In this document: piece by piece, positions 52,812 to 61,008 of the stretch
Numbering within the stretch: the first letter of the stretch is position 1
How the letters are laid out: each line of letters begins with the position of its first letter
Source of the DNA: Oceanicaulis sp. BBD 1991-10
Lineage (GTDB): Bacteria; Pseudomonadota; Alphaproteobacteria; Caulobacterales; Maricaulaceae
Length of the DNA stretch: 64,000 bases
Reading direction: 5' to 3'
Assembly (NCBI GenBank): GCA_001657295.1
Contig: LYSW01000009.1
Coordinates: 1-64,000 of the forward strand
Notes under the pieces: generated by a model
Seen by the model: only the letters and a program-made list of their open reading frames with translations
The model's database searches: none
What the model was told of the DNA's origin: nothing
Program-made: the position numbers and the translations under genes

Positions 52812-54626
52812 TCAACGCATGTGGACATAGCGCCCCGGCGCCGCCTCGATCGGCTTGAAGCCGCTCGCCGGCGCTCCCATGGACGGCGCGGGCGCCCTCG
52901 CGGCGGTTCCCCGCGCGGCGAGCCAGCCGCCCCAGGCGGTCCACCAGGAGCCGTCCTGCGGAGCAACGCCGTCGCGCCAGGCGTCAGGGCTCTGATAAAG
53001 CGCGTCGGGCTCGCGGGTTGCGATGCGATAGCGGCGTCCGGGGTGGCCCGGCTCGGAGATGATGCCGGCATTATGGCCGCCGGAGGTCAGCACGAATGTG
53101 ATCGGCGCGGCGGTGAACAGGTGGAGCTTGTAGACCGAGCGCCACGGCGCGATGTGATCCTTCCGTGCGCCCACCAGAAAGATCGGCGTGGTGATGTCGG
53201 ACAGCGCCACGACGCGTCCGTCCACGGCGAACCGACCGGCGGTCAGACGGTTTTCCAGAAACAGCCCGCGCAGATATTGCGAATGCATGCGGGCGGGCAT
53301 GCGGGTCCGATCTGAATTCCAGACTGCGAGGTCGAAAGGCGCGTCGCGCTCGCCCAGCCAGTATTCGCGGGCCGCCTTGGAGAACACCAGCTCGTCGGCG
53401 CGCAGCAAGGTGAAGGCGCCCGACATCTGGTCGCCCTCCAGCACGCCCTGGTCCCACATCATATCCTCCAGATAGGCGATCTGAAGCTCATCGACGAACA
53501 ACATCAAATCGCCCGCCTCGGCGAAATCGACCTGCGCGGCGAGCAGGCTGAGGGAGGCGAGCCTGTCATCGCCCTCGCGCGCCATCACCGCCGCCGCAAT
53601 GGTCAAAAGCGTGCCGCCGAGGCAATAGCCGCAGGCGTGGATCCGGCGTTCGGGAAGCACCGCGCTCACCGCATCCAGCGCGGCCATGACCCCCTTGAGG
53701 CGGTAATCGTCGAGCGACAGCGCACGGTGTTCCGGTCCCGGATTGATCCAGGAGATCATGAAGACCGTGAAGCCGCGTTCGACGAGCCAGCGCACCAGCG
53801 AGTTATGGTTGGAAAGATCAAGAATATAGTATTTCATGATCCAGGCCGGCACGATCAAAACCGGCTCGGCGTGCACGGTGTCGGTCGTTGGCGCGTACTG
53901 AATGAGCTCCATGATCTCATTGCGGTAGATGACCTCGCCGGGGGTCGCCGCGAGCGTGTCGCCCACGGCTTCGGCTGCGCCGCGCGCCGCGCCCTCGTCC
54001 CTGACCAGCGCAGAGACGTCGTCTAGAAGATTGCGCGCGCCGGCGACAAGATTCCCGCCGCCGGTTTCGAGCGTGCGCTGAGTGATGACCGGGTTCGACC
54101 AGGGCGCATTCGCCGGGCAGGCGGCGTCGAGCGCCAGATCGGTCATGAATGCGACCCGCTCCGCGTCCCGCTTGCGCATGCCGCGTATCGGGCGCGCCGC
54201 CTCCCGCCACCAATCGTCCGCCGCCGCCCAGGCCTGCGCATAGAAGTCATAGGGCGGCGCGCGCCAGCTCGGATCCTTGAACCGCGAGTCCTCGAACACC
54301 TGCTCGAACGGCGCCGCGGGCGCGCCGCCGAAGGCGCGCGCGGCCGCGTAAGCGCCCAGGGCGCTCGCGTCCTTGACGGCTTTTTCTCCCAGGTCCAGCC
54401 ATCGGCCAGGCGAAATCGACAGATGGAGCGCCCAGTCCATCCATGGCGTGATCATGGCGGCGGGCGACAATCCGTGCGTCAGACGGGCCGCCGCGGCTCT
54501 GGACGCTCGATCCATCGCAGCGTGCGATGAGCCGTCCTGAAGCGCGCCGCTTCGGGGATCGGGAAGCGCTGCCGCGTCCTCGCCGGCCGGGCGCTGAGCG
54601 CGCAAGAAGGAGTTCGCTGAATCCAT
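52812..54626 (-). CDS. phaC: Class I poly(3-hydroxyalkanoate) synthase
   Basis: Encodes 604 residues. The lipase-like box is G-Y-C-L-G-G with nucleophile Cys335; V-G-A-R-K-D-H-I-A-P-W holds the catalytic Asp and S-G-G-H-N-A-G-I the His. The N-terminal P-W-S-N-P-V region and P-A-W-I-M-K-Y-Y-I-L-D-L are conserved in PhaC. It polymerises hydroxyacyl-CoA to PHA granules. Its first 40 residues are low in similarity to anything I recognise. First gene of its operon; a phasin-like gene lies 2.4 kb upstream on the same strand. Confidence 0.93.
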   Translation of the reverse strand: MDSANSFLRAQRPAGEDAAALPDPRSGALQDGSSHAAMDRASRAAAARLTHGLSPAAMITPWMDWALHLSISPGRWLDLGEKAVKDASALGAYAAARAFGGAPAAPFEQVFEDSRFKDPSWRAPPYDFYAQAWAAADDWWREAARPIRGMRKRDAERVAFMTDLALDAACPANAPWSNPVITQRTLETGGGNLVAGARNLLDDVSALVRDEGAARGAAEAVGDTLAATPGEVIYRNEIMELIQYAPTTDTVHAEPVLIVPAWIMKYYILDLSNHNSLVRWLVERGFTVFMISWINPGPEHRALSLDDYRLKGVMAALDAVSAVLPERRIHACGYCLGGTLLTIAAAVMAREGDDRLASLSLLAAQVDFAEAGDLMLFVDELQIAYLEDMMWDQGVLEGDQMSGAFTLLRADELVFSKAAREYWLGERDAPFDLAVWNSDRTRMPARMHSQYLRGLFLENRLTAGRFAVDGRVVALSDITTPIFLVGARKDHIAPWRSVYKLHLFTAAPITFVLTSGGHNAGIISEPGHPGRRYRIATREPDALYQSPDAWRDGVAPQDGSWWTAWGGWLAARGTAARAPAPSMGAPASGFKPIEAAPGRYVHMR

Positions 54627-54659
54627 GGCGCACGATGGCGCGACCGGGCCTGACCGCTC

Positions 54660-54680
54660 AAGCTGGTGGTATTACTGAAC
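54660..54680 (-). promoter_or_regulatory. GGTATTA motif, site B, upstream of phaC
   Basis: GGTGGTATTACTGAAC lies about 40 nt upstream of the phaC start in the gap between phaC and the response regulator gene, in the opposite orientation to the gene. See site A at 50160. Confidence 0.35.
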
Positions 54681-54699
54681 CGCTACGGCGCGCGGTGCG

Positions 54700-55329
54700 T
54701 CAGGTCGGTTGGACGCCGTCGCGTTCCGCGGCTTTCAACCAGACCAGTTCGGCCACCGAACTGCACCCGGTCTTCTCGAAAATGCGGGCGCGATAATGCT
54801 CGACCGTCCGCGGGCTCAGACCGAGTTTGCGGGCGACGACCTTGTTCGCCGCTCCGCTGGTGAGGGCATTGAACACTTCGGTTTCGCGGCGCGTCAGGTG
54901 GGCGAGGCTGCCCCTGGCTTTGGCGCGGGTCTGCGCAGCCTTGGCGCGCCTGCGAGCCTGATCGGACGCCTCATCAATCGCATCGAAAAGCGTCTTGGTC
55001 GCCCAGGGTTTGCGGACGAAATCGACCGCGCCGGCCTTCATCGCGGTCAGCGCCGTGTCGATGTCGGCGTAGGCGGTGATCATCACAACGGTCAGGGCCG
55101 GATAGCGAACCTGCAGCATCGGCAACGCCGCCAAGCCGCTTGTGCCCGGCATGCGATTGTCCAGCAGAAGGCAGCCGACCGTCGTCTCAGGCAAGGCCGC
55201 GCAGAAGGCTTCAACGCTGGGAAACGTCCGGACCAAACGGCCATGGGCCTGGAGCAGGGCGGTCAAGGAGGCGAGAATGTCCGCATCGTCGTCGACGAGA
55301 AAGAGGCCGGGCTCGTCAGCATAGGTCAT
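54700..55329 (-). CDS. FixJ/NarL-type response regulator
   Basis: Encodes 209 residues. Receiver: acidic pocket D13-D15, phosphoacceptor D57 (L-L-L-D-N-R-M-P-G), T85 and K107. A helical linker leads to a LuxR-type HTH (L-T-R-R-E-T-E-V-F-N-A-L-T-S-G, then V-A-R-K-L-G-L-S-P-R-T-V-E-H-Y-R-A-R-I). FixJ-type regulators respond to low oxygen via a FixL kinase. The kinase gene ends 3 nt upstream, so the two form a pair. Confidence 0.9.
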   Translation of the reverse strand: MTYADEPGLFLVDDDADILASLTALLQAHGRLVRTFPSVEAFCAALPETTVGCLLLDNRMPGTSGLAALPMLQVRYPALTVVMITAYADIDTALTAMKAGAVDFVRKPWATKTLFDAIDEASDQARRRAKAAQTRAKARGSLAHLTRRETEVFNALTSGAANKVVARKLGLSPRTVEHYRARIFEKTGCSSVAELVWLKAAERDGVQPT

Positions 55330-55332
55330 CGC

Positions 55333-56841
55333 TCAGCGCCCGACCGGAAGCCGCACCAGAAAGCGGGCCCCGCCCCCGTCGGAGCGCCCCGCCTCAATGG
55401 CGCCGCCATGGGCGTCGATGATGCGCCGGGTCACGGACAGGCCGAGCCCCGCGCCATTACGCCGATGCGTGACGAAAGACTGGAAGATGTCTTCGGCTTG
55501 ACCCTCCGGGATGCCCGGGCCGGAATCGCTGACGATCAGGCGGATATGGTCGCCCGCCGCCTGCGTCGTCACCGTGATGCGCTTGTCATCGGACGTCCGA
55601 ACCGCCTCGAGCGCGTTGCGGACCAGATTGCTGACCACCTGCTGGAGCTGAATGCGGTCGGCCTTGATGCTCGGCAGGTCGGGATCGAAGCGGCGCTCGA
55701 TCGCGCAGCCGAGCCCGTCCGCGATCGCCTTGAAGGAATCGACCGTCTCGCTGATGACGGCGTTGGCTTCGATCGGAGCCTTCTCCGCCGTCTCATGGCG
55801 AACCAGCCGATTGAGTTTCACCATGATCGCGCCGCAGTCCGAAATCATCCGGCGCGCGGAGGTCAGAAGCGCGCGGGCCTGGTCCGGCGCCCCGCCGCCG
55901 TTCAGGGTCGCGATCGCCGCATCCACATAATTGCCCGCTGCGGTGAGCGGTTGATTGGTCTCGTGTGCGATCGACGCGGCCATCTCTCCAAGCGCGCTCA
56001 AACGCGACGCGTCCTCAAGCGCCGCGCGCAACGCTTCGATACGCGCTCTTTCGGAGGCTTGCTTGGTTTGATCCCGCACGACGATGACGAAACGGCTATG
56101 ACCGCCGAGAGTGACGCCATGGGCTCTAAGCCCGACGGGAAATGCGCCGCCGTCCGCCGTCTGGGCGGTCGCAACAACGTCGCGGCCCCCGTTCTCGGAG
56201 TCGTCCTGAAGGACGCGAACCGAGGCGATCCCTGGAAGCAGCGTTGAGAAATGCGCGCCCGCCAGGTCGCGGACCGACCGGCCGAACAGTCTTTCCACGG
56301 CGAGATTGGCGCGCGTGATCCGGCCGTCGCCGCCGACCACGAGCACGGCGTCGGGGATCGTCTCAAGGATGGCGGTCAGTTCGTCGGCGCGCGCGCGTTG
56401 ACGGTCCTGCGCCGCTCGGTCATCGAGCATTAATGCGATGATCCTCATGAGCGCCAGGACATCGTCGGTGAGGCGCGGCGGGTCCGCGTGCGGCGATCCG
56501 GTAAGGACGACCGCGCCGATCAGCCGACTGTCCGATACGATCAAAGGCGCGGCCAGGCGCGCAGCCTCCCCGTCACGCGCCGGCAAAGCTGCGAAATCGG
56601 GGCGACCCTGCTTCATCTGCGCCTGCACCGTCGTCTCGATCGTTTTCGAGGGTTTCGACGGAGCGGCGAAGCTTTCGATGCGCGCTGTCCAACCCGGCGA
56701 AAGGCTCTCGATGACCAGGAGCAAAGGCGCAAGCGCCGCATCCAGATCGCAGTCGCCCGCGAATGCGGTGAGCGCCTGCTCAGCGGCGTCAGTCCAATTC
56801 GCCCCGGATTCCTTCAACGCGGCCAAGCTCCACGCTCCCAT
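55333..56841 (-). CDS. GAF-PAS sensor histidine kinase, FixL-like
   Basis: Encodes 502 residues. An N-terminal GAF-like domain (about 1-140), a PAS domain (about 155-270, I-P-D-A-V-L-V-V-G-G-D-G-R-I-T-R-A-N), a HisKA helix with A-S-I-A-H-E-T-N-Q-P-L-T-A and an ATPase domain (S-N-L-V-R-N-A-L-E-A, S-D-S-G-P-G-I-P, G-L-G-L-S-V-T). FixL-type PAS domains bind heme through a His, but no equivalent His is seen in the expected loop, so the signal may differ. Partner of the adjacent FixJ-type regulator. Confidence 0.87.
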   Translation of the reverse strand: MGAWSLAALKESGANWTDAAEQALTAFAGDCDLDAALAPLLLVIESLSPGWTARIESFAAPSKPSKTIETTVQAQMKQGRPDFAALPARDGEAARLAAPLIVSDSRLIGAVVLTGSPHADPPRLTDDVLALMRIIALMLDDRAAQDRQRARADELTAILETIPDAVLVVGGDGRITRANLAVERLFGRSVRDLAGAHFSTLLPGIASVRVLQDDSENGGRDVVATAQTADGGAFPVGLRAHGVTLGGHSRFVIVVRDQTKQASERARIEALRAALEDASRLSALGEMAASIAHETNQPLTAAGNYVDAAIATLNGGGAPDQARALLTSARRMISDCGAIMVKLNRLVRHETAEKAPIEANAVISETVDSFKAIADGLGCAIERRFDPDLPSIKADRIQLQQVVSNLVRNALEAVRTSDDKRITVTTQAAGDHIRLIVSDSGPGIPEGQAEDIFQSFVTHRRNGAGLGLSVTRRIIDAHGGAIEAGRSDGGGARFLVRLPVGR

Positions 56842-56892
56842 AATCGCTCACGCGACCAAGGAGGGTTCGCCTAGCCGACGAGAATGGAATAA

Positions 56893-56938
56893 TACCATAG
56901 ACTTCGTCCGTCGGGCGAATTCTTCTATGTCTATGGTA
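56893..56938. promoter_or_regulatory. Perfect 10-bp inverted repeat upstream of the kinase gene
   Basis: TACCATAGAC at 56893-56902 and GTCTATGGTA at 56929-56938 are exact complements separated by 26 nt, 52-97 nt upstream of the kinase start. It fits a widely spaced dimer-of-dimers site for a regulator, or a cruciform. The left arm overlaps the reverse complement of the GGTATTA motif (site C). Confidence 0.6.
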
Positions 56939-57044
56939 AGGCGCGTGAATATGCTGGAGCGCTCAACGCCGTCGGCGGTCCGCCGCGCCGGGCGTGCCCG
57001 GCATTTGCACGTTCAAGCCCGATTGCGCGCAGGCGGAATACGGC

Positions 57045-57449
57045 TCATTTCCTGGTCGAGGCGTGCGCCGGCGAGCCTTCAGGGTCGCTGTTGACCGCCA
57101 TTTGGCCCATACGGCCGAATTCATCGAGATAGTCTTGCATCGCCGCCTGCGCGGCGCGGGCCGCGGCTTGCCCGGCCTCCGCCGGGTTCCGGCAGCCGGC
57201 CAAGTCCTCATAATATTCGCGATACCGGTCCGCGCGGCGGGCCGCGAAACGCGCCGCTTCCGCGCCGAAGGCGAACGAGTTCTCCCACATGGTCGCTCCG
57301 GCCTGCGCGATGGCCTCCTGCGCTTCGGCGCCGGCGGTCGCAGGTTCATGCGAAGCGGTCTGACCCGGCTGTCGGTCAGGCTTGGAGCTTGATTTCTTCA
57401 CGGACGCGGCGCCGGCGTCTCGCGCCGGATTTTCAGCAGCTTGGGCCAT
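57045..57449 (-). CDS. Phasin-like protein
   Basis: Encodes 134 residues. The N-terminal 45 residues are Ala/Lys/Pro-rich and disordered, the rest is an amphipathic helix (A-T-M-W-E-N-S-F-A-F-G-A-E-A-A-R-F-A-A-R-R and Q-A-A-M-Q-D-Y-L-D-E-F-G-R-M), as in PHA-granule-binding phasins. AAGGAAG precedes the start. Genomic context with phaC supports the call. A separate unit from the kinase operon. Confidence 0.65.
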   Translation of the reverse strand: MAQAAENPARDAGAASVKKSSSKPDRQPGQTASHEPATAGAEAQEAIAQAGATMWENSFAFGAEAARFAARRADRYREYYEDLAGCRNPAEAGQAAARAAQAAMQDYLDEFGRMGQMAVNSDPEGSPAHASTRK

Positions 57450-57759
57450 GACCAGTGCTTCCTTCTTTCGCAGACGCGCTCCTGATTTCCGGGGCGCGAC
57501 TTAAAGTGAGGCATTAATGCTTCGCCATGGCCAGTCCGCAAAAATACGGGCGCGACGCGAATTCGCTTCCCAGGCACGCTTGTGCGGATAGGACGAAGCG
57601 GCCGGCCCCTGCCGGGCGATCTGCGCTGACCCGCCGCAATCCGGTGCGAGTACGGGCGCCTTGCGAGCCGGCCACGCAAGGTGTTGAATTGTTTGGCGCT
57701 GCTATGTGGTCACCGCCCGGATCGGGCGGTTTCGGTTCTGTAATCGGAGGCGTTCGACG
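57450..57759. other. Divergent promoter region between phasin-like and PRPP synthetase genes
   Basis: 310 nt. A Shine-Dalgarno GGAGG precedes the ATG at 57760, and a CCGCCCGG ATC(GG)GCGG inverted piece lies near 57715-57730. No gene, repeat or clear operator is seen otherwise. Confidence 0.6.
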
Positions 57760-58647
57760 ATGCGGTTGGCTATTCCCTTGCCAGGCAATGAGGGGTTCGC
57801 CGACGCGCTCGCCGCCTCAGGTGACGTTGAGCTCGGCGGGCTTGAAGCGCGCCGGTTTCCAGACGGGGAGAGCTATATTCGGCTCGACTGCGATGTTGAA
57901 GGCCGGGATGTGGATTTCGTCTGCACCCTGGCGGATCCGGACCCCGGCTTCCTTCGGCTGATTTTCGCGGCTGACGCCGCCCGGGATCTGGGCGCCCGGA
58001 GCGTCAATCTGATTGCGCCCTATCTGGCCTATATGCGCCAGGACAAGCGGTTTCGCCCCGGCGGGGCGGTGAGCTCGTTCAGCTTTGCACGCTTGCTGTC
58101 CTCCAGCTTCGACCACCTCGTCACCGTCGACCCGCATCTGCATCGCCATAAATCCCTTGATGCGCTCTACACGCTGTCGTCCATGACGCTGCACGCCGCT
58201 CCGCTCCTGGCCGAATGGGTCGGGCGGGAGATCCCGGCGCCGCTTCTGATCGGCCCGGACGCGGAAAGCGAACAATGGGTGAGCGAGAGCGCGCGCGCCA
58301 TCAACGCGCCCTACGCTGTTTTGAGCAAAACCCGGCTCGGGGACCGGCGCGTCGAGATCACCGTGCCGGAGCTGTCCGCCTGGGCCGGGCGTCAGCCGGT
58401 TCTCATCGACGATATCGCCTCGTCCGGGCGCACGCTCATCGAGGCCGCGCGCCAGCTTTGCGCCGCCGGTTTCGCGCCGCCGGTCTGCGCTGTCGTGCAT
58501 GCCCTGTTCGCCGGCGACGCCTACGCCACGCTCGGCGAGGTCAGCGCCGACATCATCTCCACGGATTCCGTGCCGCATCCGACCAATCGCGTCACGCTTG
58601 CGCCATTGATCGCGCGCGCGCTCGCCGATCTGGGAGCGGCGCGATGA
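57760..58647 (+). CDS. Ribose-phosphate diphosphokinase (PRPP synthetase) homologue
   Basis: Encodes 295 residues. Phosphoribosyltransferase family traits: F-P-D-G-E-S-Y-I near residue 35, Y-L-A-Y-M-R-Q-D-K-R-F, the metal-binding D-P-H-L-H-R-H-K-S-L and the PRPP loop V-L-I-D-D-I-A-S-S-G-R-T-L. It is shorter than the housekeeping Prs (about 310-315) and divergent, like the second PRPP synthetase found beside thymidine-phosphorylase-like genes. First gene of an operon of four with ATGA overlaps or near overlaps. Confidence 0.85.
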   Translation: MRLAIPLPGNEGFADALAASGDVELGGLEARRFPDGESYIRLDCDVEGRDVDFVCTLADPDPGFLRLIFAADAARDLGARSVNLIAPYLAYMRQDKRFRPGGAVSSFSFARLLSSSFDHLVTVDPHLHRHKSLDALYTLSSMTLHAAPLLAEWVGREIPAPLLIGPDAESEQWVSESARAINAPYAVLSKTRLGDRRVEITVPELSAWAGRQPVLIDDIASSGRTLIEAARQLCAAGFAPPVCAVVHALFAGDAYATLGEVSADIISTDSVPHPTNRVTLAPLIARALADLGAAR

Positions 58648-61004
58648 CGCGCCCGCCCGCCGGTCACTGGGCCGAGGGCTACGGCCCGATCGTTCACCGG
58701 CCGGACACCGTCCGGCGCGCCGACGCGCTGACGCGCCGTCTCGGGCTCGACGACGCGACCTTCTACACCCGGCTCGCCGCGGCGGACCGTCTCGCCTGCG
58801 CGGCGATGTGGACGGTTGCGCACATGACCTATGCCCGGCGGGTCGATCTGTCCGGAAAACCCTTGCCGCGCGAGGCGTTCAAACCTGATCCCCAGGGTCA
58901 TACCGGCGGATCGCTCAACATGGTCCCGGCCTTCGTGGGATACCTGCTGGCCAATGTGCTCAGCGGTCATACGCGGGCCTGGTTGATGGGCCAGGGCCAT
59001 TGCGTGGCTGCGATCGAGGCGGTCAACGCGCTCACCGGGGACGTCTCGCCGCGCCAGCGCGGCCGTTATGACCGCAGCGAGGCCGGGCTGTCGCGCCTGG
59101 CGTCGGACTTCTACAGCTATGCGATCAGCCCGGCAGGCCGGCCGGCCGTTCCGCTCGGCAGCCATGCAGGCCCGGACACCGCCGGCGCGATCTCGGAGGG
59201 TGGGTATCTCGGCTTTGCAGGCCTGCAATACATTCACATGCCCCTGCCCGGGGAACGCCTGGTCGCCTTTCTCAGCGACGGCGCGTTTGAAGAGCAGCGC
59301 GGCTCGGACTGGTCGCCGCGCTGGTGGCGGGCGGAGGATTGCGGCCTGGCTGCGCCGGTGATGATCCTGAACGGGCGGCGGATCGAGGAACGCACCCAGA
59401 TCGCCCAGGAAGGCGGCGCCGAGTGGTTCGCCGCCGACCTCGCCCATAACGGCTTCGACCCGATCCTGATCGACGGCCGGGACCCGGCCGCCTTCGCGTG
59501 GGCGATCCTGGAGGCGGAGACGCGCCTTGAGGCGTTCGCCGCAAATCCCGAACGGCGCTATCCGGCTCGCCTGCCTTACATCATCGCGGAAACCGAAAAA
59601 GGCTTCGGCTTTCCGGGTGCGGACGCCAATGAAGCCCATAACCTGCCGCTGAAGGCGAATCCATTCGAAGACGCCGAGGCGCGCGACGCCTTCAACGCCG
59701 GCGCCGAGGGGCTCTTCGTGCCGCCGGACAGGCTGGACGCGGCGGTCAGCTCCCTGGCGACCCATGACGGCCAGTCGCGCCCGCTGGAGAGCGCGCATCC
59801 GCTGGCTTCACGGCGGCCGGCCGGGCCGGCCTTGCCGGAACCGGCCTGGAGCTCGCTGCACGATCCACCGGCCAGCCCGATGCAGGCGCTCGACGCCTGG
59901 TTCGTGCGCCTGGTGGATGCAAACCCGGAGCTGCGCGTCCGCGTCGGTAATCCGGACGAATTGCGCAGCAACAAGATGGGCGCGACGCTGGACCGGTTGC
60001 GCCACCGCGTGAACCAGCCGGAAGCCGGCATCGCTGAGTCCGTCGACGGCGCGGTGATCACCGCGCTCAACGAGGAAGCCGTCGCCGGCGCCGCGCTGGG
60101 CAATAAAGGCGGGCTGAATCTCATCGTCAGCTATGAGGCGTTCGCCGTGAAGATGCTCGGCCTGCTGCGCCAGGAGATTATTTTCGCCCGGCGCCAAAAG
60201 GAGACCGGCCTGTCGCCGGGCTGGCTCTCCGTGCCGCTGGTGGTCAGCTCGCACACTTGGGAGAACGCGAAGAACGAGCAATCCCATCAAGATCCGACCA
60301 TCGGCGAAGCGCTGCTGGGCGAAATGTCCGACACGTCACGGGTTCTGTTCCCCGTAGACGCCAATTCGGCCCTGGCCTGCCTGAAGACCGTGTATGACGG
60401 GCGGAGTGAAATCGCCTGTCTTGTCGTTCCAAAGCGCCCGCTGCCGCATCGGCTCGACGCCGCCGCCGCGCAAGCGCTGGCCGCGCACGGCGCCGTGCAC
60501 GTCCAGGGCGGGGCGGGCGCGGCGGACATCCAGCTGGTCGCGATCGGCGCCTATCAGCTCAGCGAAGCCTTAAAGGCGGCCGACCGGTTCAAGGCGCGCG
60601 GGGTCGACGCTTTGGTGACGGCGCTGGCCGAGCCCGGCCGCTTCCGCCACCCGCGCGACGACATTGAAGCTAAGTTCGTGGTCGATGACGATGGTCTCGA
60701 CGCGCTGTTTCCCGCCGGCCTTCCGCGTGTCATCGCTTGCCACACCCGGCCTGAGCCCATGCTCGGCGTGCTGCGACGGCTTGATGGCGGACCCGCGCGG
60801 GCGGCCGCGCGCGGCTATATCAGCCGCGGCGGCACTCTGGACGTTGCCGGCTTGTTGTTCGCCAACCATTGCAGCTGGGCCCATCTCGTCGAGGCGGCGT
60901 CGTCCGTGTTGCGTCGGCCGGCGAGCGAATTTCTGTCCGATCGGGAGGTGGCGGCCCTGGCGGGGCGCGGCGACCCATCCGCCCTGCATCAGCTTGAGGA
61001 GTGA
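58644..61004 (+). CDS. Divergent phosphoketolase family protein
   Basis: Encodes 786 residues, full Xfp length. It retains the overall domain order and blocks such as H-T-G-G-S-L-N-M, G-Q-G-H-C-V-A-A-I-E-A, G-A-I-S-E-G-G-Y-L-G, S-S-H-T-W-E-N-A-K-N-E-Q-S-H-Q-D-P and P-V-D-A-N-S-A-L. The classical G-P-G-H-G-G-P and G-D-G-E-A-E-T-G-P motifs are replaced (G-Q-G-H-C-V and S-D-G-A-F-E-E-Q). Either it cleaves xylulose-5-P/fructose-6-P to acetyl-P or it belongs to the subgroup called xylulose-5-phosphate 3-epimerase. ATGA overlap with the PRPP synthetase gene. Confidence 0.8.
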   Translation: MTRPPAGHWAEGYGPIVHRPDTVRRADALTRRLGLDDATFYTRLAAADRLACAAMWTVAHMTYARRVDLSGKPLPREAFKPDPQGHTGGSLNMVPAFVGYLLANVLSGHTRAWLMGQGHCVAAIEAVNALTGDVSPRQRGRYDRSEAGLSRLASDFYSYAISPAGRPAVPLGSHAGPDTAGAISEGGYLGFAGLQYIHMPLPGERLVAFLSDGAFEEQRGSDWSPRWWRAEDCGLAAPVMILNGRRIEERTQIAQEGGAEWFAADLAHNGFDPILIDGRDPAAFAWAILEAETRLEAFAANPERRYPARLPYIIAETEKGFGFPGADANEAHNLPLKANPFEDAEARDAFNAGAEGLFVPPDRLDAAVSSLATHDGQSRPLESAHPLASRRPAGPALPEPAWSSLHDPPASPMQALDAWFVRLVDANPELRVRVGNPDELRSNKMGATLDRLRHRVNQPEAGIAESVDGAVITALNEEAVAGAALGNKGGLNLIVSYEAFAVKMLGLLRQEIIFARRQKETGLSPGWLSVPLVVSSHTWENAKNEQSHQDPTIGEALLGEMSDTSRVLFPVDANSALACLKTVYDGRSEIACLVVPKRPLPHRLDAAAAQALAAHGAVHVQGGAGAADIQLVAIGAYQLSEALKAADRFKARGVDALVTALAEPGRFRHPRDDIEAKFVVDDDGLDALFPAGLPRVIACHTRPEPMLGVLRRLDGGPARAAARGYISRGGTLDVAGLLFANHCSWAHLVEAASSVLRRPASEFLSDREVAALAGRGDPSALHQLEE

Positions 61005-61008
61005 CGCC

